A stretch of DNA of 35,630 nucleotides from Aquimonas sp044344935 (GCA_044344935.1 JBIJCA010000008.1:1-35630); one strand, 5' to 3'. Positions 16,219-25,101 are shown, numbered from the stretch's first letter. Notes: a model not told the origin generated them from the sequence alone. Numbers and translations: made by a program.

Positions 16219-17205
16219 GTGTCCCCACCCATTGCCGACAACACCGTCCGGGCCATGCCCGATATCGCCTCCGAGGCCAAGCCCGCTGTCGCCGGCGTGC
16301 TCGACTGGGTTGGCATGGGCCATATCGAAGTGCCGGTCAGCATTGCCGCCGCCGATGGCCGCAGCGTGACCTCGGGCGCGCGCGTCACCGCGTTTGTGAA
16401 TCTCAAGCGCCCCGACGTTCGCGGCATCCATATGTCGCGCCTGTACCTGCACGTTGACAAGACGCTTTCGAACGAAGCGCTGTCGCCGACCAGCCTGCGT
16501 CGCCTGCTGAAGGATTTCCTCGAGTCGCATGCGGATCTGTCCGATCGCGCGCTGGTGCGCGTCGAGTTCGAGCACCTGGTGCGTCGACGTGCTTTGAAGA
16601 GCGACAACTCCGGCTGGAAGAGCTACCCCTGCGTGATCACCGGTCTGATGGAGCACGGCCAGTTTCAGGTCGAGCTGTCGGTGCAGATTCCGTACTCCAG
16701 CACCTGCCCCTGCTCTGCGGCGCTCGCCCGCCAGCTGATCCAGGAGCAGTTCCAGAAGGACTTCCCGGGTGCGGAGGGCTTCGACCGCGAAGCCGTGCTT
16801 GCCTGGCTGGGCACCGAGCGCGGCATTCGCGCCACTCCGCACAGCCAGCGCTCGAGCGCCGAAGTGCGCGTGCGCCTGCTGCCCTCGTTCGCCAACTTCC
16901 CGATCATCGACGTGATCGACCGGATCGAGGGTGCGCTGAAGACGCCCGTACAGTCGGCGGTCAAGCGCGAGGATGAGCAGGCATTCGCCTTGTTGAACGG
17001 TGAGAACCTGATGTTCTGCGAGGACGCCGCGCGGCGCATGCAGTCCGCGCTCAACGCCGACGAAAGGATCGCCGACTTCTGGGTGCGCGCCTCGCACTAC
17101 GAAAGCCTGCACCCGCACAACGCGGTCGCAGTGGCGGTGAAAGGCGTGGCCGGCGGCTACAGCAACGGACTCGACTGGATCGCACCGCTGTCGGCGAATC
17201 ACTGA
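16219..17205 (+). CDS. folE2: GTP cyclohydrolase FolE2 (type IB)
   Basis: The product has the FolE2/YciA-type fold rather than FolE: GVLDWVGMGHIEVPV near the start, IPYSSTCPCSAALARQL with the conserved cysteines, RGIRATPHSQRSSAEV, then FCEDAARRMQSAL and ASHYESLHPHNAVA. It converts GTP to dihydroneopterin triphosphate for folate, and can use metals other than zinc. The start is ambiguous. GTG 16219 has GAGGAG 6 nt upstream and is chosen (328 residues); ATG 16195, in frame and 8 codons earlier, lacks a Shine-Dalgarno sequence. It is followed by a strong terminator, so it is probably monocistronic. Confidence 0.93.
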   Translation: MSPPIADNTVRAMPDIASEAKPAVAGVLDWVGMGHIEVPVSIAAADGRSVTSGARVTAFVNLKRPDVRGIHMSRLYLHVDKTLSNEALSPTSLRRLLKDFLESHADLSDRALVRVEFEHLVRRRALKSDNSGWKSYPCVITGLMEHGQFQVELSVQIPYSSTCPCSAALARQLIQEQFQKDFPGAEGFDREAVLAWLGTERGIRATPHSQRSSAEVRVRLLPSFANFPIIDVIDRIEGALKTPVQSAVKREDEQAFALLNGENLMFCEDAARRMQSALNADERIADFWVRASHYESLHPHNAVAVAVKGVAGGYSNGLDWIAPLSANH

Positions 17206-17229
17206 CCGAATCCGGGTTCCGTTCAAACG

Positions 17230-17259
17230 AAAAACCCCGGCTCGACAGCCGGGGTTTTT
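17230..17259 (+). terminator. Intrinsic terminator of folE2
   Basis: AAAAACCCCGGCT-CGAC-AGCCGGGGTTTTT is a perfect 13-bp stem with a 4-nt loop, ending in a five-T tract, 25 nt past the folE2 stop. The A-tract on the other arm makes it potentially bidirectional. Confidence 0.93.
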
Positions 17260-17260
17260 C

Positions 17261-17331
17261 TTTGCCAGCGCTCAGAGCGGATGAACGAACCAGACGCCGT
17301 AGCTATGGCGACGCTGGGCGTCCTTGGCAAA
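17261..17331. other. Nested inverted repeats between folE2 and slp
   Basis: TTTGCCA (17261-17267) can pair with TTGGCAAA (17324-17331), enclosing GACGCC (17293-17298) and GGCGTC (17317-17322), which pair with each other. The element lies in a 190-bp gap between convergent genes, just past the folE2 terminator. It could be a further termination structure or an unrecognised RNA. The remainder, 17332-17449, shows nothing I can assign. Confidence 0.2.
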
Positions 17332-17449
17332 GCGCGGTACTCGCATTCAATCAAGCCCGGAGAGGCAGTGAGCCCGCGCGCCACCGTCACGGCCGTCCGG
17401 AGGCAGCCGCAGCAGGCGGATGGTTCTTACATGCTCCGAGTCCGCCGAC

Positions 17450-17962
17450 TTACCAGAACGGCCGCCACCAGGGGCCCCAGTAGGGCGATCGATAGGGATA
17501 GGCGTGGCGCGGATCGATGCGATCCTCGCGCTGTTCCCACAGATAAACGACGTCGGCGTCGAGCTTCGGATAACGATAGGTGTAGGCGCCGATGCTGCGC
17601 TCCTCGAAGCCGCCCACCTGACCGGTGAAGGTGACATCGCGACCCTCGGCGAACAGCGCCGGGTCGTAGAAGCCGCTACGACAGGCGATGAAGCGGCCGT
17701 CGGTGGTCTCGCGCTTGATCTGCGGCCTGCCGCTGGGGCTCAAGGGGCGTGAGAGCACCACGAAGCAGGTGCGGGCGGCGTCGGGCTCGACGCTGATCAG
17801 GCTGCCGCCCCAGCGCACGCTGGCGCCGGGCGTGCCCTGCGCGCTGAGCTGCTCAGGGCTGATCGCACTGAATTCGCCGCGGATGGGGCCCGGCGCGGTG
17901 GCGCAGGCCCCGAGTGCGAGCGAGGCGAGGACGGGAACCAGCAATCGTGGACGTAGGCTCAT
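17450..17962 (-). CDS. slp: Slp-family outer-membrane lipoprotein
   Basis: The 170-residue product begins with a lipoprotein signal (MSLRPRLLVPVLASLALGAC; lipobox LGAC, acylated Cys20). A Slp/YeaY-type body follows, with RWGGSLISVEP, LSRPLSPSGRP, GRFIACRSGFYDP and VTFTGQVGGFEE. The C-terminus is rich in aromatic residues and proline (YPYRSPYWGPWWRPFW). The family comprises starvation- or stress-induced outer-membrane lipoproteins of unclear role. It starts 42 nt after the tgpA stop on the same strand and is probably the last gene of that operon. Confidence 0.88.
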   Translation of the reverse strand: MSLRPRLLVPVLASLALGACATAPGPIRGEFSAISPEQLSAQGTPGASVRWGGSLISVEPDAARTCFVVLSRPLSPSGRPQIKRETTDGRFIACRSGFYDPALFAEGRDVTFTGQVGGFEERSIGAYTYRYPKLDADVVYLWEQREDRIDPRHAYPYRSPYWGPWWRPFW

Positions 17963-18004
17963 GGCGATGCTCCGTAGAGTGCTTGGAAGGATAGGCCCGG
18001 TGCT

Positions 18005-20029
18005 TCAGCGTGCTTTGGCTGCGGGCCTGAAGCCTCGCAGGGCGCGGATCAAGCCCTTGCGAGTGTCTGGATCGACTTCGGCAGCGTAGCGCTGGTCGCT
18101 GTAATCGCGACTGAGTTTGCGCAGCTCTTCGGCCTGCGCGGGCAGGGCGAGGGCAGCACGCTCTCCGAACTCGAGCGGAGGCTCGTGCGTGGCGCGCACC
18201 AACCCGCGCCGCGCCAGCCGCGCGCAGAAGCGCAGCCAGGCGCTGACCAGCGGATCGGAGGGTCGCGGCCCGCCGCGCAGCACCATCCACAGCGTTGCCG
18301 CCAGCGCCAGCCCGAAGCCGGCTATCAGGGCGATGCCGACGTCGCGCCAGTCGGAGGCGTCGATGCCGAGGCTGAGCAGCAGGCTGCGCTGGCGCGCAGC
18401 ATTGAAGCCCAGCACCAGCGTGTTCCAGCCGTGGCGCAGCCAATCGGCGGTGTCCAGAAGCGGGCCCAGCAGGCCGAATCGATCGCGGTCGCGGCTGCCC
18501 AGACTGCCGCCGTCGTCGAGGATTCTCTCCGGGGCGACCGCGGCTGTCGGGTCGATCCGCACCCAGCCGCGACCCTGCAGCCAGATCTCACTCCAGGCGT
18601 GGGCGTCGGACTGCCGCACCAGCACATAGTCGCCGAGCGGGTTGTAGAACCCACCGTGGTAGCCGGTCACCACGCGCGCGGGAATGCCCGCCATGCGCAT
18701 CATCACCGTGAAGGCCGAGGCGAAGTGCTCGCAGTAGCCCTCGCGGGTTTCGAACAGGAAGTCATCGACGGCGTCACGGCCCAGCGGCGGCGGCGCCAGC
18801 GAGTAGGTGAACTCGCGGTTGAAGCGTTCCAGCACCTCCTGCACCAGTTCGCTCTCGTTGAAGCCGCGCGCGCGCCAGCCGGCGACCAGTTCGGCGGTGC
18901 GCGGATTGAAGCCACCGGGCAGTGACACGAACTGCTGGCGCAGGGTGCGCGGCAGCTCGGCATCGAAGCGGGCATCGGGCGCCGAACGCAGCAGATGACG
19001 GCTGACCGCGGCCAGGGGGCGGCGCGCGAGCATGCTGCGGTCCCGATTGAGCCGAAGCGCATTGTCCGCGGGCGCTTCGATCGGCGCGCCGGGAATGTCC
19101 AGCGCCAGCACCCAGCGCCGGTCGGTGGGTTCCTGGATCAATTCGTAGTCCAGCCACTCGGGCTCACCCTCGATCGGCGGCGCATCAAACTGGCGCAGCC
19201 ACATCGAGACCGTCCAGGCGCGCCCGTCGAACTCGCTTAGCACAGGGCCACGCCAATAGAGCTCGCTGTCCTGGGGGCGCCGGCCGGCAAAGCTCGCGCG
19301 CAGAATCGGCGTGTCGTCGATGAACAAGGCCCCGATGTCGCCGGGCGCCATCGATTCGCTGAGGCCCGTGCGGGCTTCGCCGGCGTTGTCGGGCAGCCCC
19401 CACAGCGGCTGCGGCAGGCGGGGAAACAGCAGGAAGGCGACGATCGCCAGCGGCAGCGAGAGCAGCATCAGCAGACCCGTTGTGCGCAGCCGCCGCGATA
19501 CGCCCGGCGCTTCTGTCGGAGTGCCGGATTCCAGCTCGCTGACCCGCGCCAGGGCAGTGAGGATCAGAATCGCCGCCGCCAGCGCCAGCACCAGAGTCAC
19601 CGGCCCTTGATCCTGAAGAAAGGCCGCCATGATCGCGAACAGGCTGAAGCTCAGCAGGCTGCGGGCGTCGCGCAGGGTATGCGTTTCAAGTAGTTTCAAG
19701 GCCAGCATCGTGGCCAGTAGCCCGGCGCCGGTGTCTCGGCCGAAGCGGAAACCGTAGACGTACATCACCAAACCAGCCACTCCGAGGGTCAGCAGCAGGC
19801 GCAGCCACGACGGGATGTGCGCGCCGCGCAAGCCGGCGCCGGCGCCGGCAAGCCCCAGCAGGACCAGCAGTGGCCCGAGCCAGCCAGAAAGCTGAAGGCC
19901 CAGCGGCAGCAGTGCCAGCAGACCCGCCGCCACGCACCAGCCGAACACCGGCAGCGGCAGGCGCGGACGTGGCCCTGCCTCCGCCTTGCCGCTCAGCGTC
20001 ACTGTGAGCCGAGCCATCAGCGCGCTCAT
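18005..20029 (-). CDS. tgpA: TgpA-type membrane transglutaminase-like protein (DUF3488-transglut_core)
   Basis: The 674-residue product starts with about six membrane segments (residues about 25-200), then a periplasmic transglutaminase core with C433 in REGYCEHFASAF, H477 in DAHAWSEIW and D493 in RIDPTAA, the Cys-His-Asp triad. A further membrane segment near residue 560 and a cytoplasmic tail follow. This is the Pseudomonas TgpA architecture. Family members are essential or important for envelope integrity, but the substrate is unknown. Its ATG overlaps the stop of the DUF58 gene (ATGA), so it is translationally coupled to it within the moxR-DUF58-tgpA operon. Confidence 0.93.
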   Translation of the reverse strand: MSALMARLTVTLSGKAEAGPRPRLPLPVFGWCVAAGLLALLPLGLQLSGWLGPLLVLLGLAGAGAGLRGAHIPSWLRLLLTLGVAGLVMYVYGFRFGRDTGAGLLATMLALKLLETHTLRDARSLLSFSLFAIMAAFLQDQGPVTLVLALAAAILILTALARVSELESGTPTEAPGVSRRLRTTGLLMLLSLPLAIVAFLLFPRLPQPLWGLPDNAGEARTGLSESMAPGDIGALFIDDTPILRASFAGRRPQDSELYWRGPVLSEFDGRAWTVSMWLRQFDAPPIEGEPEWLDYELIQEPTDRRWVLALDIPGAPIEAPADNALRLNRDRSMLARRPLAAVSRHLLRSAPDARFDAELPRTLRQQFVSLPGGFNPRTAELVAGWRARGFNESELVQEVLERFNREFTYSLAPPPLGRDAVDDFLFETREGYCEHFASAFTVMMRMAGIPARVVTGYHGGFYNPLGDYVLVRQSDAHAWSEIWLQGRGWVRIDPTAAVAPERILDDGGSLGSRDRDRFGLLGPLLDTADWLRHGWNTLVLGFNAARQRSLLLSLGIDASDWRDVGIALIAGFGLALAATLWMVLRGGPRPSDPLVSAWLRFCARLARRGLVRATHEPPLEFGERAALALPAQAEELRKLSRDYSDQRYAAEVDPDTRKGLIRALRGFRPAAKAR

Positions 20030-20997
20030 GGCAGCAGGGCCAGCGCACGCAGGCCGGCGTGCAGATGTGCTTCGCCGCGAGCGGGGCCGATGTGCTCGCC
20101 TGGCAGCAGCAATTCGGAGCGCAGGCCGCGCCGTTCGGCCTCAACCAGCCAGCGGGCCAGGCGCTGGATGCGCAGCTCGACCGGCAGATGCAGCAGCTGG
20201 CCGTAGTCGAGCCGGACTTCGACGCCGGCTGGACTCTCGAACTCGCGCACGATCAGACGCCCGAGCTGGGCGCTGCGCTTCCACGCCATCAGCCGCAGTG
20301 GGTCGCCCTGGCGGTGCTCCCGCAAGCCATGGACCTCTTCGCTCGGGCTGCGCTGGCGACGCTGGCCAGCCAGTGCCCCTTCGCCCGGCAGTGGCGGCGC
20401 CTGCGGCTCCAACTGCGGGTACACCAGCACCTGCGCCTGCGGATTCAACCAGCTCCAGACCACGAACAACCCCAGCGGCCAGCGCGTCGACAGCTTGATC
20501 CGGCCGATCGGATGCAAGCCGCGGCGTTCGGTGACGAAAGGCAGGGCTGGGCTGGCGTAGCGCTCCGGCAGCACTTCGAACACTCGGGCTTTGCCGGCGC
20601 GCTCGATGCACAGGCCGCGCCGCGCGCGCCGGCCCTCGCCCTCGAAACGCAGCCGCAGCTCGGTACTCTCGCCGGCGTGCACCGGCGGCGCCGAAACCTC
20701 GACCAGATGCAGCCCCGAAAGTCCCAGCCATCCGCGCAGCAGCGCCGTGTGCACGCTGGAGCCGATCAGGAACACCAGCATCAGTGCCGGATTGTTGTTG
20801 TAGTTCAGGGCGCCTGCGGCCATGGCCAGCAGCAGGCCGCTGAAGAACAGGCCAAAGCGGCTGGGCAGCACGTAGATACGCCGACGGTGGATCGCGATCG
20901 GCAGAGCCTCCGTCTCGCGCAGGCGGGTCAGCGCCGGCAGTCGGCGCTCGGCCTGGGCCTGCACGAACAGCCACGCCTTCGAGAGCAGGCCGGACAC
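20026..20997 (-). CDS. DUF58 domain protein
   Basis: The 323-residue product has two adjacent membrane segments near the N-terminus (FGLFFSGLLLAMAAGALNY and NPALMLVFLIGSSVHTALL), a beta-rich region, and the DUF58 signature LMAWKRSAQLGRLIVREFE. The frame is open further upstream, but GTG 20997 is chosen because it lies 10 nt after the moxR stop and just before similarity begins; no strong Shine-Dalgarno sequence is visible, so reinitiation after moxR is likely. DUF58 proteins almost always accompany MoxR ATPases and a transglutaminase, as here, and are presumed to be their membrane partner. Confidence 0.85.
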   Translation of the reverse strand: MSGLLSKAWLFVQAQAERRLPALTRLRETEALPIAIHRRRIYVLPSRFGLFFSGLLLAMAAGALNYNNNPALMLVFLIGSSVHTALLRGWLGLSGLHLVEVSAPPVHAGESTELRLRFEGEGRRARRGLCIERAGKARVFEVLPERYASPALPFVTERRGLHPIGRIKLSTRWPLGLFVVWSWLNPQAQVLVYPQLEPQAPPLPGEGALAGQRRQRSPSEEVHGLREHRQGDPLRLMAWKRSAQLGRLIVREFESPAGVEVRLDYGQLLHLPVELRIQRLARWLVEAERRGLRSELLLPGEHIGPARGEAHLHAGLRALALLP

Positions 20998-21007
20998 GGT
21001 CGCGGGC

Positions 21008-21964
21008 TCAGGCGTCGACCGCCACCGAGGCGAGCAGACGCCGCGCGATCTCGTCTGGGCTGCCGCGGCCGGATTCGGCGACCAGTCGATGTGCGGTGGC
21101 TTCGACGAACAGCGACTGCACGTCCTCGGGCAGCACGTGCGCGCGTCCGGCCAGCAGCGCATGCGCACGCGCGGCCCGCAGCAGGGCCAGTCCGGCGCGC
21201 GGCGACAGGCCCACCCGCAGGCCCACGAAGCTGCGGCTGGCGGCGAGCAGGCGCTGCACGTAGTCGACCAGCGCCTCGGAGGCATGCACCGCGCTCACGG
21301 CTTCGCGCAGGGCGAGCACGTCCTGCGCCGACAGCTGCGGTGCGCAGCGCTGGATCAGCTCGCGGCGGTCCGCGCCGGCCAGCATGGCGCGTTCGTACTC
21401 CGCCTGCGGATAGCCCATCGACAGCCGCAGCAGGAAGCGGTCGAGCTGCGAATCGGGCAGCGGAAACGTTCCCGAAAGATCGACTGGATTCTGGGTCGCG
21501 ATCACGAAGAACGGGTGCGGCAGCGGATGGCAGCTGCCGTCAATGGTGACCTGCTGCTCGGCCATGGCCTCAAGCAGCGCGCTCTGCGTGCGCGGCGGCG
21601 CGCGGTTGATCTCGTCGGCCAGCAGCAGCTGCGTAAACACTGGCCCCGGATGGAAGCGGAAGCCGCGTTGCTCGGCCTCGTACACCGAGACGCCGAGAAT
21701 GTCCGAGGGCAGCAGGTCGGCGGTGAACTGCAGACGCTGGAACTCGAGGCCGAGCGTGGCGGCCAGCGCCCGCGCCAGGGTGGTCTTGCCGAGGCCGGGC
21801 AGATCCTCGATCAGCAGATGCCCGCCTGCGAGCATGCAGGCGAAGGCCAGTTCCACCTCGCGCGGCTTGCCCAGTACCAGCGCGTTGACCTGATCGAGCG
21901 CGGCAGCGAGGGCGCTGCGACTCGCCTCGGGTAGGATCGCGGCCGATCGGGCAGTGGCAGGCAT
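21008..21964 (-). CDS. moxR: MoxR-family AAA+ ATPase
   Basis: The 318-residue product has Walker A GLGKTTLA (residues about 54-61), Walker B LLLADEINRAPPRTQ, sensor-1 region FFVIATQNPVD and the arginine-finger/sensor-2 segment typical of MoxR. MoxR proteins act as chaperone-like ATPases for the maturation of partner protein complexes. ATG 21964 has AAAGGA 7 nt upstream; an ATG at 21997 lacks a Shine-Dalgarno sequence and is less likely. It is the first gene of moxR-DUF58-tgpA-slp and is divergent from the glycosyltransferase gene. Confidence 0.93.
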   Translation of the reverse strand: MPATARSAAILPEASRSALAAALDQVNALVLGKPREVELAFACMLAGGHLLIEDLPGLGKTTLARALAATLGLEFQRLQFTADLLPSDILGVSVYEAEQRGFRFHPGPVFTQLLLADEINRAPPRTQSALLEAMAEQQVTIDGSCHPLPHPFFVIATQNPVDLSGTFPLPDSQLDRFLLRLSMGYPQAEYERAMLAGADRRELIQRCAPQLSAQDVLALREAVSAVHASEALVDYVQRLLAASRSFVGLRVGLSPRAGLALLRAARAHALLAGRAHVLPEDVQSLFVEATAHRLVAESGRGSPDEIARRLLASVAVDA

Positions 21965-22068
21965 GGGCGGGTCCTTTGAACCAAACGGGAATGACATCGC
22001 AAGCGCGCGAGTGTAGTCGCGCAGCGGTGAGCGCGGCATGCGCGCGCGCCGAAGAGTGCTCCGGGATC

Positions 22069-23949
22069 GTGAGCGCGTTCGCGATTCCGAGCTTGTCTTG
22101 GCCTGCCCGTCTGTTCTGGTGCGGCTGGGCACTGCTGCTGGTTGGCCGGCTCGCGCTGGCGGCCGCCTTGCCGCTGTTCGGCGACGAGGCCTTCTACGCC
22201 TGGGAGTCACGCCGTCTGGCCTGGGCCTACTCGGATCTGCCGGGCTTCACAGCCTGGTCGATCGCGCTCGGACGCGCCCTGCTCGACGGAGAGCTCGGCA
22301 TCCGGCTGCTGAGTCTTGCGCTCGGTGCCCTGCTGCCCTTGCAGCTGTTGCGCATTGCCGATGCGGCCGGACTCGGCGCCCTGCGCTGGCACGTCGGCCT
22401 GCTCGGCCTGCTGCTGCCGCTGCTGTCGATCAATGGTCTGCTGGCACTGCCCGAGCCCGCCCTGCTGATGGCGGCGGCGCTGTGTCTGCATGCACTTCTG
22501 CGGCTGCAGGCACTTGGACCGGGGGCGCGTTCAACGCAGATGGCTCTGCCGCTGGCTGAGCTTCTGGTCGGGCTGGCTCTCGGCGCCTTCACGCACTACC
22601 GTTTCCTCGCCGTGCTCGCCGCCGGCTGCCTGGCGGTGCTGTGCGTTCCGGCTGCTCGCGCCCTGCTGAGGGACAGGCGGGTCTGGCTGGCAGGGCTGCT
22701 GGGTCTGTGCGCCTGGCTGCCGCTGCTGCTGTTCGATGCCGGCGGCGAGCAGGCCGGCTGGCGCTTCCAGTTCGTCGATCGGCATCCCTGGGCCTTCCAG
22801 CCGGTGGCGCTGGCGGTGCCGCTGGAGCAAGCCCTGCTCGCCACCCCCCTCGCCTGGCTGCTGATGCTGCTGGCGCTGCCAACGGCGCTGCGCGCCCGCG
22901 CCCAGGCGCCGGGTCCGGCCCTGCTCGCCGCGGCCGGTGGCGCACTGCTGCTCGGTCTGTTCCTGGTGGGCCTGTTCGCCGACCGCGAGCGCGTGTCCTT
23001 CCACTGGCCGCTGGTCGGTCAGCTCGCCCTGCTGCCGCTGCTCGCGCAGCGATTGCATACCGCTTCGGCCACGCTTCGGCGCCTGACCTGGGCCCTGCTG
23101 GGGGCGGGCGCCGTTCTCGCCTGGGCACTCTGCCTGCTGCTCAGCCTGTCCACCGGACGCGCCGCGCTGGCCGAACGCGTCGACCTGGCCGACAACTTCA
23201 GCGACATCAGGCCACTGCAGGCGGCGATCGAGGCGCGGCTCGCACGGCTGCCAAGGGGCACCCGGCTGGTGGCCGACAACGTCCTGCTGGCCGCGCGCCT
23301 GGTCGAGCAGCGCGGCGCTGATGATGCCTTCGCAGTGATGGACCACCCGCGCAATGCCAAGCACGGGCGCGCCCGGCAGCTTGAGCTGTGGGGCATGGAC
23401 GAAACCGCCTGGCGCGATGAGGTGGATCCGGTGCGCCTGCTGGTGGTCGAGGAAACCGCGCTCGGGCTGCGCGACCGTCAGCCCTGGCAGCAGCGCCTGT
23501 GCGCCCGATTGCCGGGCCTGCAGTGGGTCGACGAGGTGCAGACCCACCGCGGTGCGCAGCGCTACCTTCTGTTCGAACAGCGCGTCGGCAGCGGCGTGCC
23601 ATGCCGGTTTGCAGCGCTGGCCTACCTCGATGCGCCCGTCGACGGCGCTCGTCTTCCGCGGCGCTTTGCACTGTCTGGCTGGGCGATCGAAGACGGAGCG
23701 GGGCTTGCGCGGGTGGAAGTCCTGCTGGATGGCGTCGTCGTTGCACATGCGCGCAGCGATCTGGATTTTCCGGGCGTGCAGGCGATGTGGCCGGACTCGA
23801 ACGACCCTCGGCACCCGCGCGTCGGCATCGCAGCCGAGGTTTCGGTGCCGGCAACCCTGCAGGGCTGGCTGCCACTCGGTCTGCGTCTGACCGGCGTCGA
23901 CGGGCGGGCACGCAGCCTGCCGATGGGGCGCGTTTACATTGAGCCCTGA
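22069..23949 (+). CDS. GT-C membrane glycosyltransferase (ArnT/PMT-like) with C-terminal Ig-like domain
   Basis: The N-terminal part has many membrane segments. In the first loop, LFGDEAFYAWESRRLAWAYSD matches the acidic DE motif of ArnT/PMT-type lipid-dependent glycosyltransferases. About ten more hydrophobic segments follow. After about residue 520 the protein becomes soluble and reads FALSGWAIEDGAGLARVEV...LDGVVVAHA, the pattern of a bacterial Ig-like domain, ending VYIEP. A likely role is transferring a sugar from a polyprenyl-phosphate donor to a lipid or protein in the periplasm; the acceptor is unknown. The start is uncertain: GTG 22069 gives a short cytoplasmic lead before the first membrane segment and leaves 104 bp for divergent promoters. 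ATG 21991 is possible but lies only 26 bp from the moxR start. Confidence 0.78.
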   Translation: MSAFAIPSLSWPARLFWCGWALLLVGRLALAAALPLFGDEAFYAWESRRLAWAYSDLPGFTAWSIALGRALLDGELGIRLLSLALGALLPLQLLRIADAAGLGALRWHVGLLGLLLPLLSINGLLALPEPALLMAAALCLHALLRLQALGPGARSTQMALPLAELLVGLALGAFTHYRFLAVLAAGCLAVLCVPAARALLRDRRVWLAGLLGLCAWLPLLLFDAGGEQAGWRFQFVDRHPWAFQPVALAVPLEQALLATPLAWLLMLLALPTALRARAQAPGPALLAAAGGALLLGLFLVGLFADRERVSFHWPLVGQLALLPLLAQRLHTASATLRRLTWALLGAGAVLAWALCLLLSLSTGRAALAERVDLADNFSDIRPLQAAIEARLARLPRGTRLVADNVLLAARLVEQRGADDAFAVMDHPRNAKHGRARQLELWGMDETAWRDEVDPVRLLVVEETALGLRDRQPWQQRLCARLPGLQWVDEVQTHRGAQRYLLFEQRVGSGVPCRFAALAYLDAPVDGARLPRRFALSGWAIEDGAGLARVEVLLDGVVVAHARSDLDFPGVQAMWPDSNDPRHPRVGIAAEVSVPATLQGWLPLGLRLTGVDGRARSLPMGRVYIEP

Positions 23950-23978
23950 CAGCAGGCGCGTTTAGTTCAGTCGTGGCG

Positions 23979-24455
23979 TCAGTCGGGCGTGCGGCGCAGC
24001 GCCGCCGGCTCGCGCGCAGCCTGCTCGACCACCGCCTGGGTGGCGTCGTCGAGTTCGGCGCCAGCGCTTTCGAGCCGCTCCAACTGCGAGGCGATGGTGG
24101 CGCGGGCGCGCTGCAGCGCCGCCTCGGCCTGCTTCAACTCGTGCATCTGTGCGGTCGCACCGTGGCGGGAGATCCACAGCCGGTGTTCGAGCAGGTCGCG
24201 CAGCGCCTGCTGGACGCGCTGGTCGGCATCCAGGGAAGCCCGCGCGACCGCGCCGATATCGGCCGGCACGCGGCCGACCACCGCCTGCATCGCGCTCATC
24301 CGCTCGCGGGTGCGCAGCAGCAACCGCTCCATCTCATCGGCACCTTCCAGCAGCCGGATGAGGGCGCGCTGGCGGCTGGCCGCGCGATGGAAGGGAATCC
24401 AGGCGATCAGGCCGACCAGGCCGAATACCGCGAACAGGGCAAGAATCAATTCCAC
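23979..24455 (-). CDS. Small membrane-anchored coiled-coil protein, function unknown
   Basis: From GTG 24455 the product (158 residues) begins VELILALFAVFGLVGLIAWI, a single N-terminal membrane segment. A long helical, Ala/Arg/Glu-rich region follows, with heptad-like spacing (LRTRERMSAMQAVVG; LKQAEAALQRARATIAS) as in coiled coils. I do not recognise the family. The frame extends to ATG 24539 (186 residues), but the extra part (rich in Gly, Ser, Arg) looks non-coding and would run into the yceD promoter, so the shorter form is preferred. It is convergent with the glycosyltransferase gene (gap 29 bp). Confidence 0.6.
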   Translation of the reverse strand: MELILALFAVFGLVGLIAWIPFHRAASRQRALIRLLEGADEMERLLLRTRERMSAMQAVVGRVPADIGAVARASLDADQRVQQALRDLLEHRLWISRHGATAQMHELKQAEAALQRARATIASQLERLESAGAELDDATQAVVEQAAREPAALRRTPD

Positions 24456-24553
24456 GCCGAAGGCGTCCAGTGGGCTGCAAGAGCGGATGGTCGAGTCTGA
24501 ACCATGGGCTTCGCCCGGGGCAACGCGTCCGCGCTTCATCGTGCTCGCGACGT

Positions 24554-24582
24554 TTGACGCTCGCGTACGCGCCCCCTATCAT
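24554..24582 (+). promoter_or_regulatory. Sigma-70 promoter of yceD
   Basis: TTGACG (24554-24559) and TATCAT (24577-24582) match the -35 and -10 consensus hexamers with one mismatch each and an ideal 17-bp spacer. A transcription start 6-8 nt beyond the -10 would fall at about 24588-24590, only 2-4 nt before the yceD ATG (24592), giving a nearly leaderless mRNA. It is the best promoter sequence I see in the window. Confidence 0.68.
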
Positions 24583-24591
24583 GGCGCGCTT

Positions 24592-25101
24592 ATGTCCACG
24601 AACCTGCCCGAGACGGTTGATGCCGTGCGCATGCTGTCGGGTCGGCGCTGCTTCGAGGGCAGCTTGCCGATTTCGGCGTTTGCACGCTTTGCGGATGCTC
24701 TGGAACGCAGCGAGGGTAATGTCAGCTACGCGCTTGAGTTCGGGCGCGACGCTCTGGGTGTCGATTTCCTCGACATCCGCGCGAACTGCGAGCCCTGGTT
24801 GACCTGCCAGCGTACGCTTGAGCCCTACCAGCACGCGCTGGCGGTGGTCCAGCGGCTTGGTCTGATCAAGCGCGAGATCGATGAAGCCGGTCTGCCGGAG
24901 GGTTATGAGCCGATGCTGCTGCCGGATGATCGCCAGCTGCAGCTGCGCGAGCTGATCGAGGACGAGTTGATCCTGGCATTGCCGCTGGTGCCAGCAAAAC
25001 CTGACGCAGAGTTGCCCGAGCAGTTCGTGCAGGCGGCGGTGCTCGAAAACGAGCCGAAGCCGAACCCCTTCGCGGCGCTGTCGGCCCTCAAGAAGAACTG
25101 A
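24592..25101 (+). CDS. yceD: YceD (DUF177) large ribosomal RNA subunit accumulation protein
   Basis: The 169-residue product has the YceD/DUF177 pattern: ALEFGRDALGVDFLDIRANC, PWLTCQRTLEPYQHAL (position of the conserved CxRCL-like site), then LIEDELILALPLVP and a C-terminal NPFAALSALKKN, matching the family signature. E. coli YceD is required for normal 23S rRNA accumulation, and the gene sits before rpmF almost everywhere, as here (99 bp apart). The start at ATG 24592 matches family length. No Shine-Dalgarno sequence precedes it, consistent with the promoter placing it at the very 5' end. Confidence 0.93.
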   Translation: MSTNLPETVDAVRMLSGRRCFEGSLPISAFARFADALERSEGNVSYALEFGRDALGVDFLDIRANCEPWLTCQRTLEPYQHALAVVQRLGLIKREIDEAGLPEGYEPMLLPDDRQLQLRELIEDELILALPLVPAKPDAELPEQFVQAAVLENEPKPNPFAALSALKKN

